Positions 10,921-22,330 of a stretch of 64,000 bases of DNA are shown in pieces (position 1 is the first letter of the stretch; the number at the start of each line of letters is the position of its first letter). The notes beneath the pieces were generated by a model that saw only the letters and a list, made by a program, of their open reading frames with translations, was not told the origin of the DNA and did not search any database. This DNA comes from Nepenthes gracilis (Eukaryota > Streptophyta > Magnoliopsida > Caryophyllales > Nepenthaceae). The DNA lies in contig BSYO01000016.1 of the NCBI GenBank assembly GCA_033239525.1, forward strand, positions 5,219,045 through 5,283,044. Reading direction: 5' to 3'. The translations under genes and the position numbers were made by a program.

Positions 10921-13696
10921 GATCTCCCCGATTTTTTATGCTGTCCAGATTTATTTGTTCACTGTTTTTATTTATTCATAGATTTAACAAGTTCATCATA
11001 TTTATGTCAACATTGCTTCTGTTTTCATTGTTTTTATTTGTTCACAGATTCATATTTATCATTTACATCAACGTTGCTTATATTGTTTGAAAAGTGCATA
11101 AGGATCACAGTGTGAACGATATATTTGGATATAGCTGTGGTGAAATGAATAACTTAATGCGGATGTTGATATAACTCAATAATGTTTAAAATATTGTTAG
11201 TTTATTTCATACTTTTATATCAAGTCATATTTGATTTAATGTACCATTAGTATTCGTTTGAATATTGTTGGACGATATACTGTGGATGTGCTATCTAAGA
11301 CCTCTGTCAATCTCTTTTTTCGGACGGTCGATTTTAGGGTTTAGGTACTTGATTTTGTGATTGAATAAGCTGATTTTGAAGTGGCAGAAGGTTTCATGGT
11401 CAATTCTTGTTTAGGGACCAAATTATCATTCCTCTCAGGCATTTATTTTTGGGCTAGTTATTAAGAATTGTTTGAATATTTTGGACAAATTGATCGTTAT
11501 GCAAATCTCATCACAATTGAATCTTTTATAAGAATGTGAGTTAATCTATCAATAATTTTTTTTTCAATTGCATAATTAGAAGTACTCTCTGTAGAACTGC
11601 TGTTTTGAATATTCAAATTTTTGTAACTTTGCAATAGCATAGGCACTTTTAAGCTGTAAAAAAAGAATCATGATAAGGACTCAAAGAATTAGGCTTCTAA
11701 AGCAGTAAGTTTGCTACATTTGCATTCGGCCAATTGTCAGACTTGGTCAATAGAATCAGGGACTTAGTCATACATTCCATTCAAAAAATGAAAATGCATA
11801 ACAGTTGTACAAGAGTTTCACTTGTAAAATGATGTCCTCCTTTGTCCTTCTCCAACCACTTCTTGTGAATCACCTGACATAGAGAATATTAATCACGGGA
11901 AAAAAAAGAATTCAATCAATACATTTTTTTTCCTATTATTTTTCTTTCTTTTTTTTTTTGGGGGGCATGAGGGATTGTACCTCGCATAACCACAAAAGTA
12001 GTAAAATGGGCAGATGGCTCTAAGAGCAAAAAATACGAGTAATGAATATCCATTAAGACAGGCCATGTTATTTTGCACAATCCACTTGTGCCAAAAGACA
12101 AGAAAGGAAACTGAAGGGAAAAGGAAGTTTCATTTCATATTCCTCACAGTTACACGGCCCATGAATGCTTACAAAGATGTTTCAAACCATGTAGATGCCA
12201 ATATGCCTATTGCCAATATGCCGAGGGAGAAGGTCCTCGGCCAACTAGAAATGATAATAACTATGTAGAAAGTTGTAGTAAGATGCCAATATGCCTAGAA
12301 AATGACACTAATGCTTGGATTGAGGTTGAAGTACAACGACGGTTAGTAGATCTTCTAAATTAAAAAGAAGTCGAGATTCGTTCTAAATTGCTTGTCGAGC
12401 TGAAAGCTTATATATATTCTGATATGCGATTTTTGATTAAAGAAGAATTATGTACAATGCAAACTAAAAAAATGGTAAGTTTATAACTATCGTTTCTTAT
12501 TATGTTTTTAATTGTTTACAATGAAAAATGGTAGTAATGCTCTCTGTTCATTATTTTGCTTGGAAGCTCTCTTTATTAACCCATTGTTTACAATGGGTGG
12601 ATAGATTTACACCCCACCCAATCCATACTTTACATCAATAGTAATTGTTTGTAGGACTAGGAGAATGTAATTAACCAAATGAATGATAAAAGTGTCAAAG
12701 GAACGGATGGTGGCTCATTATTTAAGCTTTAGGTAATCTGAATCTTGCTCCTTTCTCTTGGTCACAAGGTCAAAAGTTGTCTGGCCTAAGCTTGCTTGAC
12801 AAGTTTACATTTGGATGCACTTGTTTGGGTTCCAATGAAACTCAGATTTGGCTCCTACCTTTCTCCCTTCCCTCTAAAACAATAAAAAAAAAAAATTACA
12901 GAAATGGATTATATATGTGGAGATTCATCTGTCTGAAAGTGATTTACCTCGTTTATGTGACACTGAATGCTGTTTGCTTCAAAGGTGCCTCCAACACATA
13001 AAACAAAGAGGTTTTTGGCTGCCATGAGTTTGCATTTATTTAGGAAGAGAAAGATGATATTTTTTTTCAGAGAGGGAAATTTGAAATTGTATCATTTTTA
13101 GATTGGCTGATTCGATTAAAGTGTATTTGACTTATTTATTGGCAGTTAGTAACTTTCTATATTTTTTTTGATTCCCCCTCTACTTTTATCAATAAATATC
13201 ATCTTTTCACCTATGAAAAAAAAAAGTGGAAAAGAAGACAGGCTTAGGTAGGTGTGTAGATTGAATCATGGTATATCCTTTGATATGAAATCCACTTTAA
13301 TGTGTTTGCAACCAATTCTATCATGGCAGGAGATTACTTTCCATGATATATATATATATATATATTTAAAAAAATTGTTCTTCTCTGACTTATCGTATAT
13401 CTCTCCTTTCTCCAATATGGAGATAGTTTATTGAAGATAGAATAAAATAAGTGAACTTAGAACACCAACATCTGCCTTAGGGTACATTGCTAAACACATG
13501 AAGTAGAATGAAGTTAATATTCTGGCTCATAGTTATGAGAGCTAGAGTTCTCTTATCTTTTATCGTCATTCGTACTCCCAATATTGAGGATTTCATCCCA
13601 ATAATTGATAATATTATAAAATAATATAATATTGTTGATATATGGTATATATATATATATATATATATATGGTAACCAAATAAAGATTGTTGTTAT

Positions 13697-13950
13697 TTGC
13701 CTATTGCCGTTGAATTTTATTATGACTTGGCTGTGCACTTTACATTTTATTCATTAAAGGCAGAAATTGCAAAGCCATTTGACAAGAATAGGAAGCGAAC
13801 TTGTGATCAATCTAGTGGGTCTACTAGCAGAACTACAAGCCAATCTAAAATCTTAAAAGGCCAGTTGGATTTCTCTTCCTCGGCCGATCGTATGCTAAAA
13901 CAAGTGGAGGTTAAAGCCTTTGAGGGGATGTTAAAAATATTATTTTTCAT
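13697..13950 (+). pseudogene. Exon-like fragment inside the CACTA element, unrecognised
   Basis: An open plus-strand stretch follows a good acceptor ('aaaggcag' ending near 13763) and reads EIAKPFDKNRKRTCDQSSGS..., polar and Ser-rich like a real exon, up to about 13930. I cannot assign a family. It may belong to the same captured transcript as the GARP exons downstream or to the element's own gene. Confidence 0.3.
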
Positions 13951-14620
13951 ATTTATTTAGTTTATTCCCAAACATGATTAGATTATATTGAAATATCTCG
14001 AATTATATATTAGAGTTATTTGAAAAATAACTCATTGCCTATAACAGCCGAACATTTAAAAAAATAAAAGACAAGAACCGATGATCTCAGTATTTAAATG
14101 AGGCATACATGTAAATTTAAATTCAGATTGTAAATTTTAAATTTTGAGTGCTTAATGTGTGAATTAGTTGATTGCTATTTTTTTTTATCTGATTGAGTGA
14201 TTAATGTGTGAATCACAATGTTACTTGGTAGCCTTTGAATTGTGTGAATTATTTTAATCTGATAATATTTTGGGCAAAGTGTTAAGATCATGGCAGCCTC
14301 GGCTTCCGTATCAAAGTGTTACTAACGTTGTAAAGTTGAGTAGCGAGAATCAGAGTGTTAATCAAAGTATCCGCATGAAGAAGTCACATTCGAGTTCTCA
14401 ACAGTCGGGACATAAAAGCTACCGCTGATTTTTAGTCAACACCGCTGAAACTCAGTATTAATCAGACAACGCTGCTAGTTTTGCCAACGCTATCTAATGT
14501 TGAATCATGACTTCTGTGAATCGTGTCGGTCATTTGTGTTGATTCTGTGATATTCCAGAATATATAATCTTTTTTACTCATTAATTTTTCTAACATGCTT
14601 TTTTCATGTTAATTTTCGAG

Positions 14621-14671
14621 CACATGAATGTTCAAGGATTGACAAGAGAAAACATAGCCAGCCATTTGCCG
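14621..14671 (+). pseudogene. Captured exon A of a type-B response regulator GARP domain
   Basis: Seventeen codons reading HMNVQGLTRENIASHLP, preceded by an 'ttttcgag' acceptor-like end and followed by 'gtaggatt' as donor. Type-B ARR transcription factors have the GARP (Myb-like B) motif '...MNVPGLTRENVASHLQ|KYR...' with introns on both sides of exactly this segment. The last residue, Q in the family, is P here. Lies inside the CACTA element, so this is transduplicated sequence rather than a resident gene; the receiver domain and most of the protein are absent. Confidence 0.75.
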
Positions 14672-14834
14672 GTAGGATTCATGATCTCTTAATTCATCCA
14701 ACACTTTTTTTAAAAAAATTCTTGTTAATCATTACATGTTCCCTTATATTATTTGCTTTTTCAGAATTTAATTTATTGGTATTATAGTTATCTTTCTCTA
14801 ATACATAATTTCTGTCCTTTTTTTTTCAAAAGAA

Positions 14835-14876
<42 letters not shown>

Positions 14877-14930
14877 TTATTTATTTATGGGTATTGAATG
14901 ATGCATGGATTTTGTTTCCGCGCCTCGCAG

Positions 14931-15179
14931 AAGTATCGAATTTTCTTAAGGCGTGTTTCTGAAGCTAGAAGTTGTAGACAGAATGGTGCTAACAATGATG
15001 AAAGAATACCTTTGAATGTTCCTAAAATCTCAATCTCTAACGTCTACGCCAACAATTACTACGTTGGGCTTCAAATGGTTGCTGCCAATGGCGGCCATGG
15101 TATTATAACTCCCTCTCGATTTGAACACCCGCCTCATCTATTCATTTTACAAAGCCTCATCTATTCATCAAAAACTTAG
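14931..15179 (+). pseudogene. Captured exon B of a type-B response regulator
   Basis: Begins directly after the acceptor 'cgcctcgcag' with KYRIFLRRVSEA, the continuation of the GARP helix in type-B response regulators, in phase 0 with exon A across a 259-base intron. It then continues NNYYVGLQMVAANGGHG before becoming uninformative; the frame stays open to 15179. The real proteins bind cytokinin-response promoters in the nucleus. This fragment holds only the third helix and flank and lacks the phospho-acceptor receiver domain. A transcript could in principle make a short competitor or small RNA, but no evidence of expression can be seen here. Confidence 0.75.
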
Positions 15180-15404
15180 AGAGAGATTTTTTTTTTCTTG
15201 AAACTCAAGCTGTTGGTTTTGCCAACGCCAGCATAAGTTTGTTGATTCTATTTTTTTTTTTTAATTGTTGCAAGACAATTTGATATTTGTGTTGAGATAA
15301 ATTTGATATTTATGTTAAATTTTTGTCCATTAAAGTATATAAATTAAATATAAAATTATATGATTTTTATGGTAATTATTTGTTATTAAATATAATATTT
15401 AATG

Positions 15405-15640
15405 ACAAATTTGAAATTTATTTCAGTGATAAAATTATTTTGTCACTAACAAATATTATTTAGTGATAAAATTATTTTGTCACTAAAAAATTTCTTTAGT
15501 GACAAAATAAAAATTTATCACTAAAAGTTTTGTGACAAATGTTTAGTGACAATTTAGTGATAAATTAATATTTTGTCACTAAAAATTTTAGTGACAAATT
15601 TATAATCTTTAGTGATAAATTATTTTATTATTAAAGATTA
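15405..15640. repeat. CACTA right subterminal repeats
   Basis: About ten copies of 'tttagtgacaaa' or its complement 'tttgtcactaaa' packed into about 230 bases before the right terminus, denser and better preserved than on the left side. Confidence 0.85.
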
Positions 15641-15789
15641 ATATTGTTGTAGTAATTGATCATGGGATTTAAAGGCAACTGGCTTCTTTCAAACCTACCA
15701 CTACAATGTACCGTATAATCCACTGCCTACTGCTAAAGTATTTCAAAGGTGATTCTTTCAAAGATAAACTGATGTGCCTGTGCCTATGT

Positions 15790-16275
15790 CTACGAATGAT
15801 AATTCTCCCAAAAGTTTATGAAAGATAATTCTTTTAAAGATAAAAAAGGAAACAACTCATCATGTAATTCCAATTGAATACTATGTGCTTCACGCTCTAT
15901 AATTGCTTCGCACACTGCTCTCTCCCTTTGCATCTCTTGCTCCATGACTTCTGTATCGAAATCCTTAATTCCACATAAACTTAAACTCAAGGAATTTTTG
16001 AAACAATTGGAACCAGGGGAATGAGAAATGAGACGAACCTATTTGGATGAGAAATGAGAATCGAGCGTTTGGACACTTTTAATTGAGAAGATTGAATACC
16101 GCAAGTTCTTGAGTTGTCCAAAGCTTGAAATCAATCTATTCCTCCAAGAAGATATCGATTTCGATTGTAGTTGGAAGGAGGCTCGCAAATCTAGATCGGT
16201 TTCGAGAGAGAAAGAGAAGAGAACGACAGAGAGTGAGGAGGCAAGGCTCCAAGCGCTAGGAATTATTTGCAAGGC
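15790..16275 (-). CDS. Possible 5' part of an unrecognised gene (minus strand)
   Basis: On the minus strand, 16272-16039 looks like a CT-rich leader exon. Just downstream a frame at 15990-15790 reads EVMEQEMQRERAVCEAIIERE..., acidic and helical, a plausible coiled-coil start. A donor-like 'caaatag|gttcgtc' (near 16035) could join them. There is no recognisable domain, and the reading dies within 70 codons near the CACTA right end. The CACTA insertion could have cut the rest away, or it may be chance. Confidence 0.25.
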
Positions 16276-16768
16276 AAAGTGAAGGAGTTATTATCCTAAT
16301 ATCCAATATATTATAAGAAATAAATAGTTTTAGATGTATCAACTAATGAGTCTCATTAATCATCATCAATAATAATAGAGATAATGCATAAAATAAAATC
16401 ATATAGATATTAATAATGATAATGATAAAAATAATTAGCTGATTATTAAGAGATATTTTCTGATTTATTTAAATTTCTCAGGCCAATAATGTAATTCCAT
16501 TGGCAAAAATGACCTTACAATTCAAATAGCACAAATATACTAACTCAAGATCGATTTACTTCTAAAATATAATTAATCTGAAAAGGTTTTAAGATTTATT
16601 CTAAATAATAAATTTAGATACCTTTTGAATTTTTTTTGACATTGTTTCACCATCTTGAGAATTTATAACTATAATAGAACTTAACTATCCATGATATTGC
16701 TAAAATAAATATGGTATTTTCACTGAAGTATTTTCAATAATATTTTTTAGAGGCTTGTAGGAAAGAAT
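16276..16768. other. AT-rich intergenic, nothing recognised
   Basis: Low-complexity AT-rich sequence between the possible gene fragment and the C2 insertion. I see no coding or regulatory features I can support. Confidence 0.5.
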
Positions 16769-17547
16769 TGTTGGCGCAAAACGGAAGACACGGTGACCGG
16801 GCGGACAGATCACTCAGATAGCAATAGAGCAGAGCTCTCGAGACGGATGGCCAAAAGTAGAGATAGAAAAACACATACGAGATTTTTAACATAGAAAGAC
16901 CCTTTTTTAACTAAGAAAAAAATCACCAAAGAATACACTATAAATAATTGATTGTTTACAAGAATGCTAGCTACACAAAACCTAAACAAAAGAAAATAAT
17001 CACAATTGTATATCACCCAATCTCTCTCTAGAAAGTATATCTCTCTATCTTTACAATAATGCTTGCCCACAGCTCTTTCAAAATATACTCCAAGTGATTG
17101 CCTCTCACACTTCACGGCACTCCAAGACACACACAACAAGTAAGAGCATAAGCCTATATATATACACATGGGGCCTAGTGCTCGGCCAGCCACCCTAACA
17201 GTAGGGTGGCAGGACCATGCCACCTAGGTCTGCTGTGGCAATCGCACACCCGACGTTCCAGAGTAGCAGGCCTGACACCCTTGAAAATTGTAGCCGCCTC
17301 AATCTCGAATCAGAGTGGGTCAACTACCCACCTGTAAAACGTGGCTATAGTAGGCCTATGGAGAGAGAGAGTCAACGCCTAGGCTTCCAGCGTCCTCGTC
17401 CATGTCCTCAGCTACTTCTCGGACATGACGCCTCTAATGAGTCCTCGTCCATCATGACAGGCTTCTCGGACCACTCAAAAAAGTCCTCGTCCATTTTCCT
17501 CCTTTGAGTCCGCGGATAAAAAATACCACGAGGGAGTGACCCCAACA
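16769..17547 (-). repeat. C2 3' LTR
   Basis: Starts tgttggcg and ends ccccaaca. Minus-strand TATA-like 'tatatatata' lies at 17155-17164. It is followed internally by 'aactttccctcacgac', whose complement GTGAGGGAAAGTT is the purine-rich plus-strand primer of the element. Confidence 0.92.
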
Positions 17548-17556
17548 AACTTTCCC

Positions 17557-18170
17557 TCACGACCGAGTGGGAGTGAAGTTAGTTAGACCGGTAATGTCAC
17601 AACAAGCTTCTAGCTTTACCTTTGACAAAACTTTAGTCAACATGTCCGAGCCATTGTCATCCGTTTGGACTTTTCCAATTGATAGCTGCCCATCATAAAA
17701 AACGTCTCTCACCCAATGATATCGCACGTCAATGTGCTTTGACCTGGAATGGAATGCGGAGTTTTTACACAAGTGAATGGCACTTTGGCTATCATAGAGG
17801 ACCCTCGTCGTTTCTTGCCTTAGACTCAACTCTTGAACGAACCTTTTCATCCATAGCATTTCCTTACAGGCCTCGGTCACGGTAATGAACTCTGCTTCCG
17901 TAGTTGAGAGAGCGACGCACTTCTGCAACTTGGACTGCCAGGAGACCACTCCTCTCGTAAATTGATTTCCTATAATCAACGTCCCCAGCCGTGTCTGCGT
18001 CCGCGTACCCAATTGGTTGAGGCTTCTCTCCTCCAAACTGCAAATCCGTCTTTGAGGTCCCACGAAGATATCTGAAAATCTACTTTACCGCGGACCAATG
18101 CTCCATCCCTAAGTTTGAGAGAAATCGACTCACAAGGCCAACCGCATGAGCAATGTCCGGCTACGTACAT
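17557..18170 (-). pseudogene. C2 RNase H domain
   Basis: An open frame over about 500 bases with the copia RNase H signatures in order: VSWQSKLQKCVALSTTEAEF (catalytic E of STTEAE), LYDSQSAIHLCKN (catalytic D), RSKHIDVRYHWVRD, and the end MLTKVLSKVKLEACC close to the 3' LTR. It would degrade the RNA strand during reverse transcription. This part is the least damaged of the polyprotein. Upstream linkage to RT is by frameshift. Confidence 0.85.
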
Positions 18171-18399
18171 CAGACTGCCTACGGCCGAGGAGTAAGGTAT
18201 CTTACTTATGCGCGCCTTCTCAGTATTTGAGGACGGACACTACTGATTTCTCAGCCTAAAATGGTTGGCCAGAGAAATACTGACAGGCTTGAAACTTTTC
18301 ATGTTGAATCGCTGAAACATCTTTTCAACATAGCCTTCCTGGGACAGTTAGAGCTTCCTGTCCCCTCGGTCGTAAAATATTCTGATCCCCAGAATCTGC

Positions 18400-19080
18400 T
18401 TCGCCGGTCCGAGGTCTTTCATGGCGAAAGACTGCCCCAGTTGCTCTTTTAGCTCCTTGATCCGAGCACTATTCTGTCCGACAACCAGCATGTCGTCCAC
18501 ATAAAGGAAGAGGATGACGAAGTCATTTTTTGAAAATTTTTGGACAAAGACACAGTGGTCGGAAGTAGTCTTATGGTATCGTCATCCGATCATAACAGAT
18601 TCAAACTTCCGGTACCATTGTCTCGGAACTTGCTTCAACTCGTACAAGCTTTTCTTCAAACGATAGACTAGTCCTTCTTTCCCCTTGACTTTAAAACCAT
18701 TTGGTTGCTCTATGTAAATCTCTTCCTCAAGATCTCCAAGGAGAAAAGCTGCCCAGATGTCCAGTTGCTTAATCTCCAGATCCAATGCCGCTGCCAGTCC
18801 AAGCACTTCATCAAAGTCCGAGCACAACAGGTGTAAAAATTTCATCAAAGTCAACACCCTTGCGTTGACCAAAACCCTTCACCACAAGCCGTGCCTTGTG
18901 TCTTGGCTTGCTCGCGTCCTCAGTCGTCTTCAGCCGGAAGACCTACTTGTTTTTCAGGGACTTCTTCCCCTTGGACAGCTTAGCCAGCTCAAAGGTATAG
19001 TTTTCATGAAGAGAGGTCATTTCTTCCTTCGTGGTCTCAAACCATTTATCCTTTGAGTGCTACACATGGCCTCGCCAAAA
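18400..19080 (-). pseudogene. C2 reverse transcriptase
   Basis: Minus-strand fragments carry the copia RT blocks: ALDLEIKQLDIWAAFLLGDLEEEIYIEQPNGF (18790-18690; catalytic D usually in 'QMDVKTAFL', here QLDIWAAFL), VYRLKKSLYELKQVPRQWY (18675-18610), and the active-site LYVDDMLV (about 18512-18485). It is split between frames by at least two shifts. It would copy the genomic RNA to DNA in the particle; here non-functional as read. Confidence 0.8.
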
Positions 19081-19699
19081 TCTTCAGGTTCTCCAGTATC
19101 AGTGAGGAGAATGTACTCACTTGCTGGAAGGCGGATGGACGGACATCTCTCCCGGGACAACCGTCTCACAGGGGCCACCTCGGCCTATTGAGGGGCCAGA
19201 TCTTCAACCTGATCATCCTGAGGCGCTGAAACCGCCTCATCATGGTTGCCAGCCACCCTTGATCCACCGACATCGAACTCAAGAGGCATTGGACGGATAG
19301 CATCAATATCAACTCTGTCCGTCCTGGAAGTATTGGGTTGAGACTTCTTCTCCTTCCCAATGTCCTCGATGGTCTCTTTCCCAACGAACACCACGTCTCG
19401 AGACCGGATAACTTCCTTTCTTTTTGGTCATAGAATTTGTACTCAAGTTCGTCCTCGTCATTGCCCAGAAAGACGCATTGCTTTGTCTTTGACTCTTGCT
19501 TGCTCCTCTCATCTCTCGGAACATCAACAAAGGCCTTGCAGCCAAATGTTTGAAGATGGTTGTAAGTTGGTTCCTTCCTGGACTAAATCTTCTCTGGAAC
19601 TTCCCCGTCCAGAGGCTTACTGGGCGACCGGTTGATCGCGTGGGCCACCACCTTCAAGGCCTCGGCCCAAAAAGATCCCAGAAGCCTAGCCTCAGATAA

Positions 19700-20154
19700 C
19701 ATGCACTGTCCCTTTCTATCAGAGTGTGATTCATCCTCTCGACCACGCCATTTAACTATGGCATCTTCGGTGGAGTCCTTTGATGTTTGATGCTGTGAGC
19801 TCTGCAATAGGCATCAAACGTCCCAATGTACTCTCCACCATTGTCGCTACGGATGACCTTCAACCTCCTCCTGGTCTCACACTCAATGAGGATATGAAAC
19901 TGCTCAAAGATTTCCACAACCTGGATCCTTGGTTTTAGCGGGAATACCTATAGTTTTCTCGAGCAATCATCAATGAAGGAGACAAAGTATTGTTCTCCTC
20001 CAAAAGACCTTTTCGGGAGGGGACCACACACATCCGTGTGGTGTGTGGACGAGCTCAAGGACCTCGGACCTTCTAGAAGATACATCTCCGTGAAAAGAGA
20101 CTCTCCGTTGCTTCCCTGCCATGCAGTGAGGGCAAGTTCTCGGCCTTTCTCCAT
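19700..20154 (-). pseudogene. C2 integrase core
   Basis: The DDE-type core is readable across frameshifts: first Asp in TDVCGPLPKRSFGGEQYFVSF (about 20055-19990), second in RSDNGGEY (about 19852-19829), Glu in VVERMN (about 19760-19740). This is followed by the ...FWAEALKVVAHAINRSPSKPL block (19665-19610). All three catalytic residues are present. Frames are broken at about 20060, 19945 and 19790. Confidence 0.8.
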
Positions 20155-20725
20155 CCATCTCTAGGATGAGACTCTTTTTGGCCAGATGACTCATGCCCCT
20201 CTCACTCATGTGTCCGAACCTTTTATGCCAAAAGCCCGAGGACTCCATACATCTTGTGGCATTCACGTCTGCCACCTTGGCCGTGGCTTTCAGCGCGTAA
20301 AGGCCTGAGGCCTTCACTCCACGGGCAACCACCATGGAATCCTTTGTGAGCTTGAAACTGCCGTCGCAAAAGACGCTACAGTAGCCTTCATCATCAAACC
20401 GTCCTACTGAAATGATATTTATATGAATATCGGGGACATGTCGGACGTCCCTCAAAATCAATTGGGCTCCATTGTTTGTCAGCAAGGATACGTCGTCACG
20501 TCCAATGATCTCGGACATCTCCATGTTGCCCATCTTCAACACTCCTAGGGCACTCTGAGTGTAAGTGGAGAACAGCTCTCTCCTGGAGGTGACATGTATG
20601 GATGCGCCAGAATCCATCCCCCAGTCAGAGGCCTGCTTGGCCTCACTCATAGAGTCCTTAGACTCGCAGGCCAAAAGGAGGCACCTCCTGCGACAACACA
20701 GACCGAGGACTCTTCCTCGCCACAT
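20060..20725 (-). pseudogene. C2 protease and GAG-pre-integrase
   Basis: A long minus-strand frame starts inside the post-knuckle linker and carries the aspartic protease active site WGMDSGASIHVTS (near 20615-20580). The flap-region motif VRHVPDIHINIISVGRFDDEGY (20450-20385) follows. The zinc-binding pre-integrase domain comes next: WHKRFGHMSERGM ... TCPHCMAGK (20240-20105), with H, H, C, C in place. It processes the polyprotein and starts the integrase. Open for over 200 codons, so relatively young or lucky. It shifts frame at about 20050 into the integrase core. Confidence 0.85.
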
Positions 20726-20739
20726 CTCTTTTCGCCCCT

Positions 20740-21502
20740 CTCCTTTCCAACATTTTCATGCTTCCACTTGTGACAAAACCTATTGATGTGACCCTTCTTG
20801 CCACAATAATGGCACTCCATGTTCTGTTACCGAGAACGTGACTTACTCTACCCTTTATCTTCAAACTTTGGGCCACGTCCTCGACTCCTTCCCATATATT
20901 TGGTGACAAGGACCTCGGAGTACTGAGAGGTGGACGTACCCTGAGAACGCCATCTCACTTCCTTGTTCAGCACAACTCCTTTGGCCATCTCCAAAGTCAC
21001 CATGCCGTTAGGAGCTGTATTGGCAATGGTGATCCTCATGACCTCCCATGAGTTCGGGAGGGTTGCTAGGAGCCAGAGTCCGAGCACCTCATCCTCAAAC
21101 TTGATCGCCCTGCCATTTAATCGGTCCCCACAACCCTAAAACTCGTTAGGTGGTCGGCGACAGATGAGCCGTCCTTGTACCGTATCTGCATTAGCCTTAT
21201 CAAGTGATAGATTTTGTTATTGCCGGTCTTGGAGGCGTAGAGCTTTTACAATTTCTCCCAAAGCTCCTTGGTATTCGTTTCTCCTCGAACGTGGTTGTAC
21301 ACGTTGTCGTCCACGAATTGTCGGATGTAACCACACACTTGCTTGTGCTCCAACACCCACTCCTCTTCTATTTTTACCACCGGGTTTTGTATGGCAAAAA
21401 TCGAATTGTGTATGGACTTTACAAATAGCAAGTCTGACATCTTGCTCTACCAAGTGTCAAAGTTGGTTCCGTTCAAGTAAGTCATTTTGCTTCCCACCTC
21501 CA
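20740..21502 (-). pseudogene. C2 gag with zinc knuckle
   Basis: The start is the ATG at 21502 (MEVGSKMTYLNGTNFDTW, the usual 'LNG.NF..W' opening). An in-frame stop follows the W. The next block reads VCGYIRQFVDDNVYNHVRGETNTKELWEKL (to 21246), typical of copia gag, then more stops. The CCHC knuckle MECHYCGKKGHINRFC is near 20822-20775, in a third frame. It would build the particle and bind RNA; broken here by several stops and shifts. Confidence 0.75.
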
Positions 21503-21543
21503 TAGCAGCCAGCAACAAGGTCACCATTCAAAGAACCAACTAT

Positions 21544-21553
21544 TTGATACCAC
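21544..21553 (-). other. C2 primer-binding site
   Basis: The minus strand reads TGGTATCAAA. The first eight bases match the initiator-Met primer site; the G-to-A after them is a decay change. Confidence 0.8.
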
Positions 21554-21554
21554 T

Positions 21555-22325
21555 TGTTGGCACAAAATTGAAGACACGGTGGCCGGATGGACGGATCACT
21601 TGGACAGAAACATAGCAGAGCTCTCGGACGGACAGACCAAAAGTAGAGATAGAAAAATACGCACGAGATTTTTAATGTGGAAAAACCCTTCTTCAACTAA
21701 GAAAAAACCACTAAAGAATACACTATAAATAATTGATTGTTCATAAAAATGTTAGCTACACAAAGTCCAAACAAAAGAAAATAATCACAAGTGTATATCA
21801 CTCAATCTCTTTCTAGAAAGTATATCTCTCTCTATCTTTACAATAAGGTTTGCCCATAGCTCTCTCAAAGCGTGCTCCAAATGATTGCCTCACACACTTC
21901 ACGGCACTCCAAGACACACACAACAAGTAAGGGCATAAACCTATATATATACACATTGGGCCTAGTGGTCGGCCAGCCACTTTAACAATAGGGTGGCAGG
22001 ACCACGCTACCTAAGCCTGCTGTGGTAGGCGCACGCCAGGCGTGCAGTGCTAACACCCTTGGAAGTTATAGCCGTCTCAACCTCCAATTAGAGTGGGTTA
22101 ACTGCCTACCTACAAAACATGGCTACAGTAGGCCTACAGAGAGAGAGAGTCAACACCTAGGCTTCCAGCGTCCTCGTCTATGTTCTCAGCTACTTTTCGA
22201 ACATGACGCCTCTAATGAGCCATTGTCTGTCATGACAGGCTTCTCAGACCACTCAAAAAAGTCCGCGTCTATTTTTCTTCTTTGAGTTCGCGGACAAAAA
22301 ATACCACGAGGGAGTAATCCAAACA
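21555..22325 (-). repeat. C2 5' LTR
   Basis: Starts tgttggca and ends ccaaaca. Partner of 16769-17547, with many transition differences. TATA-like 'ctatatatata' lies at about 21942-21952. Confidence 0.92.
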
Positions 22326-22330
22326 AGAAT

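Larger units (their letters stand above)
10262..15654. mobile_element. CACTA (En/Spm-type) DNA transposon with captured gene exons
   Basis: The left end is CACTACAAAAAAATTAATA (10262 on). The right end, read on the minus strand from 15654, is TACTACAACAATATTAATC, an imperfect terminal inverted repeat of about 30 bases with the first base changed. A perfect 3-bp target duplication 'att' flanks it (10259-10261 and 15655-15657), as expected for CACTA elements. Both ends carry many subterminal copies of a 'ttTAGTGAcaaa' motif in both orientations. No TNPD/transposase_21 domain is recognisable inside, so the 5.4-kb element is probably non-autonomous. The interior holds a promoter/5'-leader-like zone (10540-10900) and GARP-domain exons (14621-15130). 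Confidence 0.85.
16769..22325 (-). mobile_element. Ty1/copia retrotransposon C2 (Tnt1/Tork-like), near full length
   Basis: LTRs at 16769-17547 and 21555-22325, with TG...CA ends and a perfect 5-bp target duplication agaat (16764-16768 and 22326-22330). The minus-strand order of domains is gag, CCHC knuckle, protease, GAG-pre-integrase, integrase, RT, RNase H, which defines Ty1/copia. Motifs match the Tnt1 group (LISTGKLDDEG-type protease flank, WHKRFGHMSERG). All catalytic motifs I could locate are present, but several stops and frameshifts break the polyprotein. The primer site is TGGTATCAAA (plus 21544-21553), slightly diverged. Confidence 0.93.

Noticed and set aside
12014..12268. Plus-strand ORF inside the CACTA element as transposase
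   Set aside because: No TNPD/TNPA motif seen; contains short repeated 'ccaatatgcc' words and is probably non-coding.
17679..17885. Plus-strand ORFs over C1, C2 and C3 coding regions
   Set aside because: They are antisense shadows of copia pol/gag, whose motifs are all on the minus strand.
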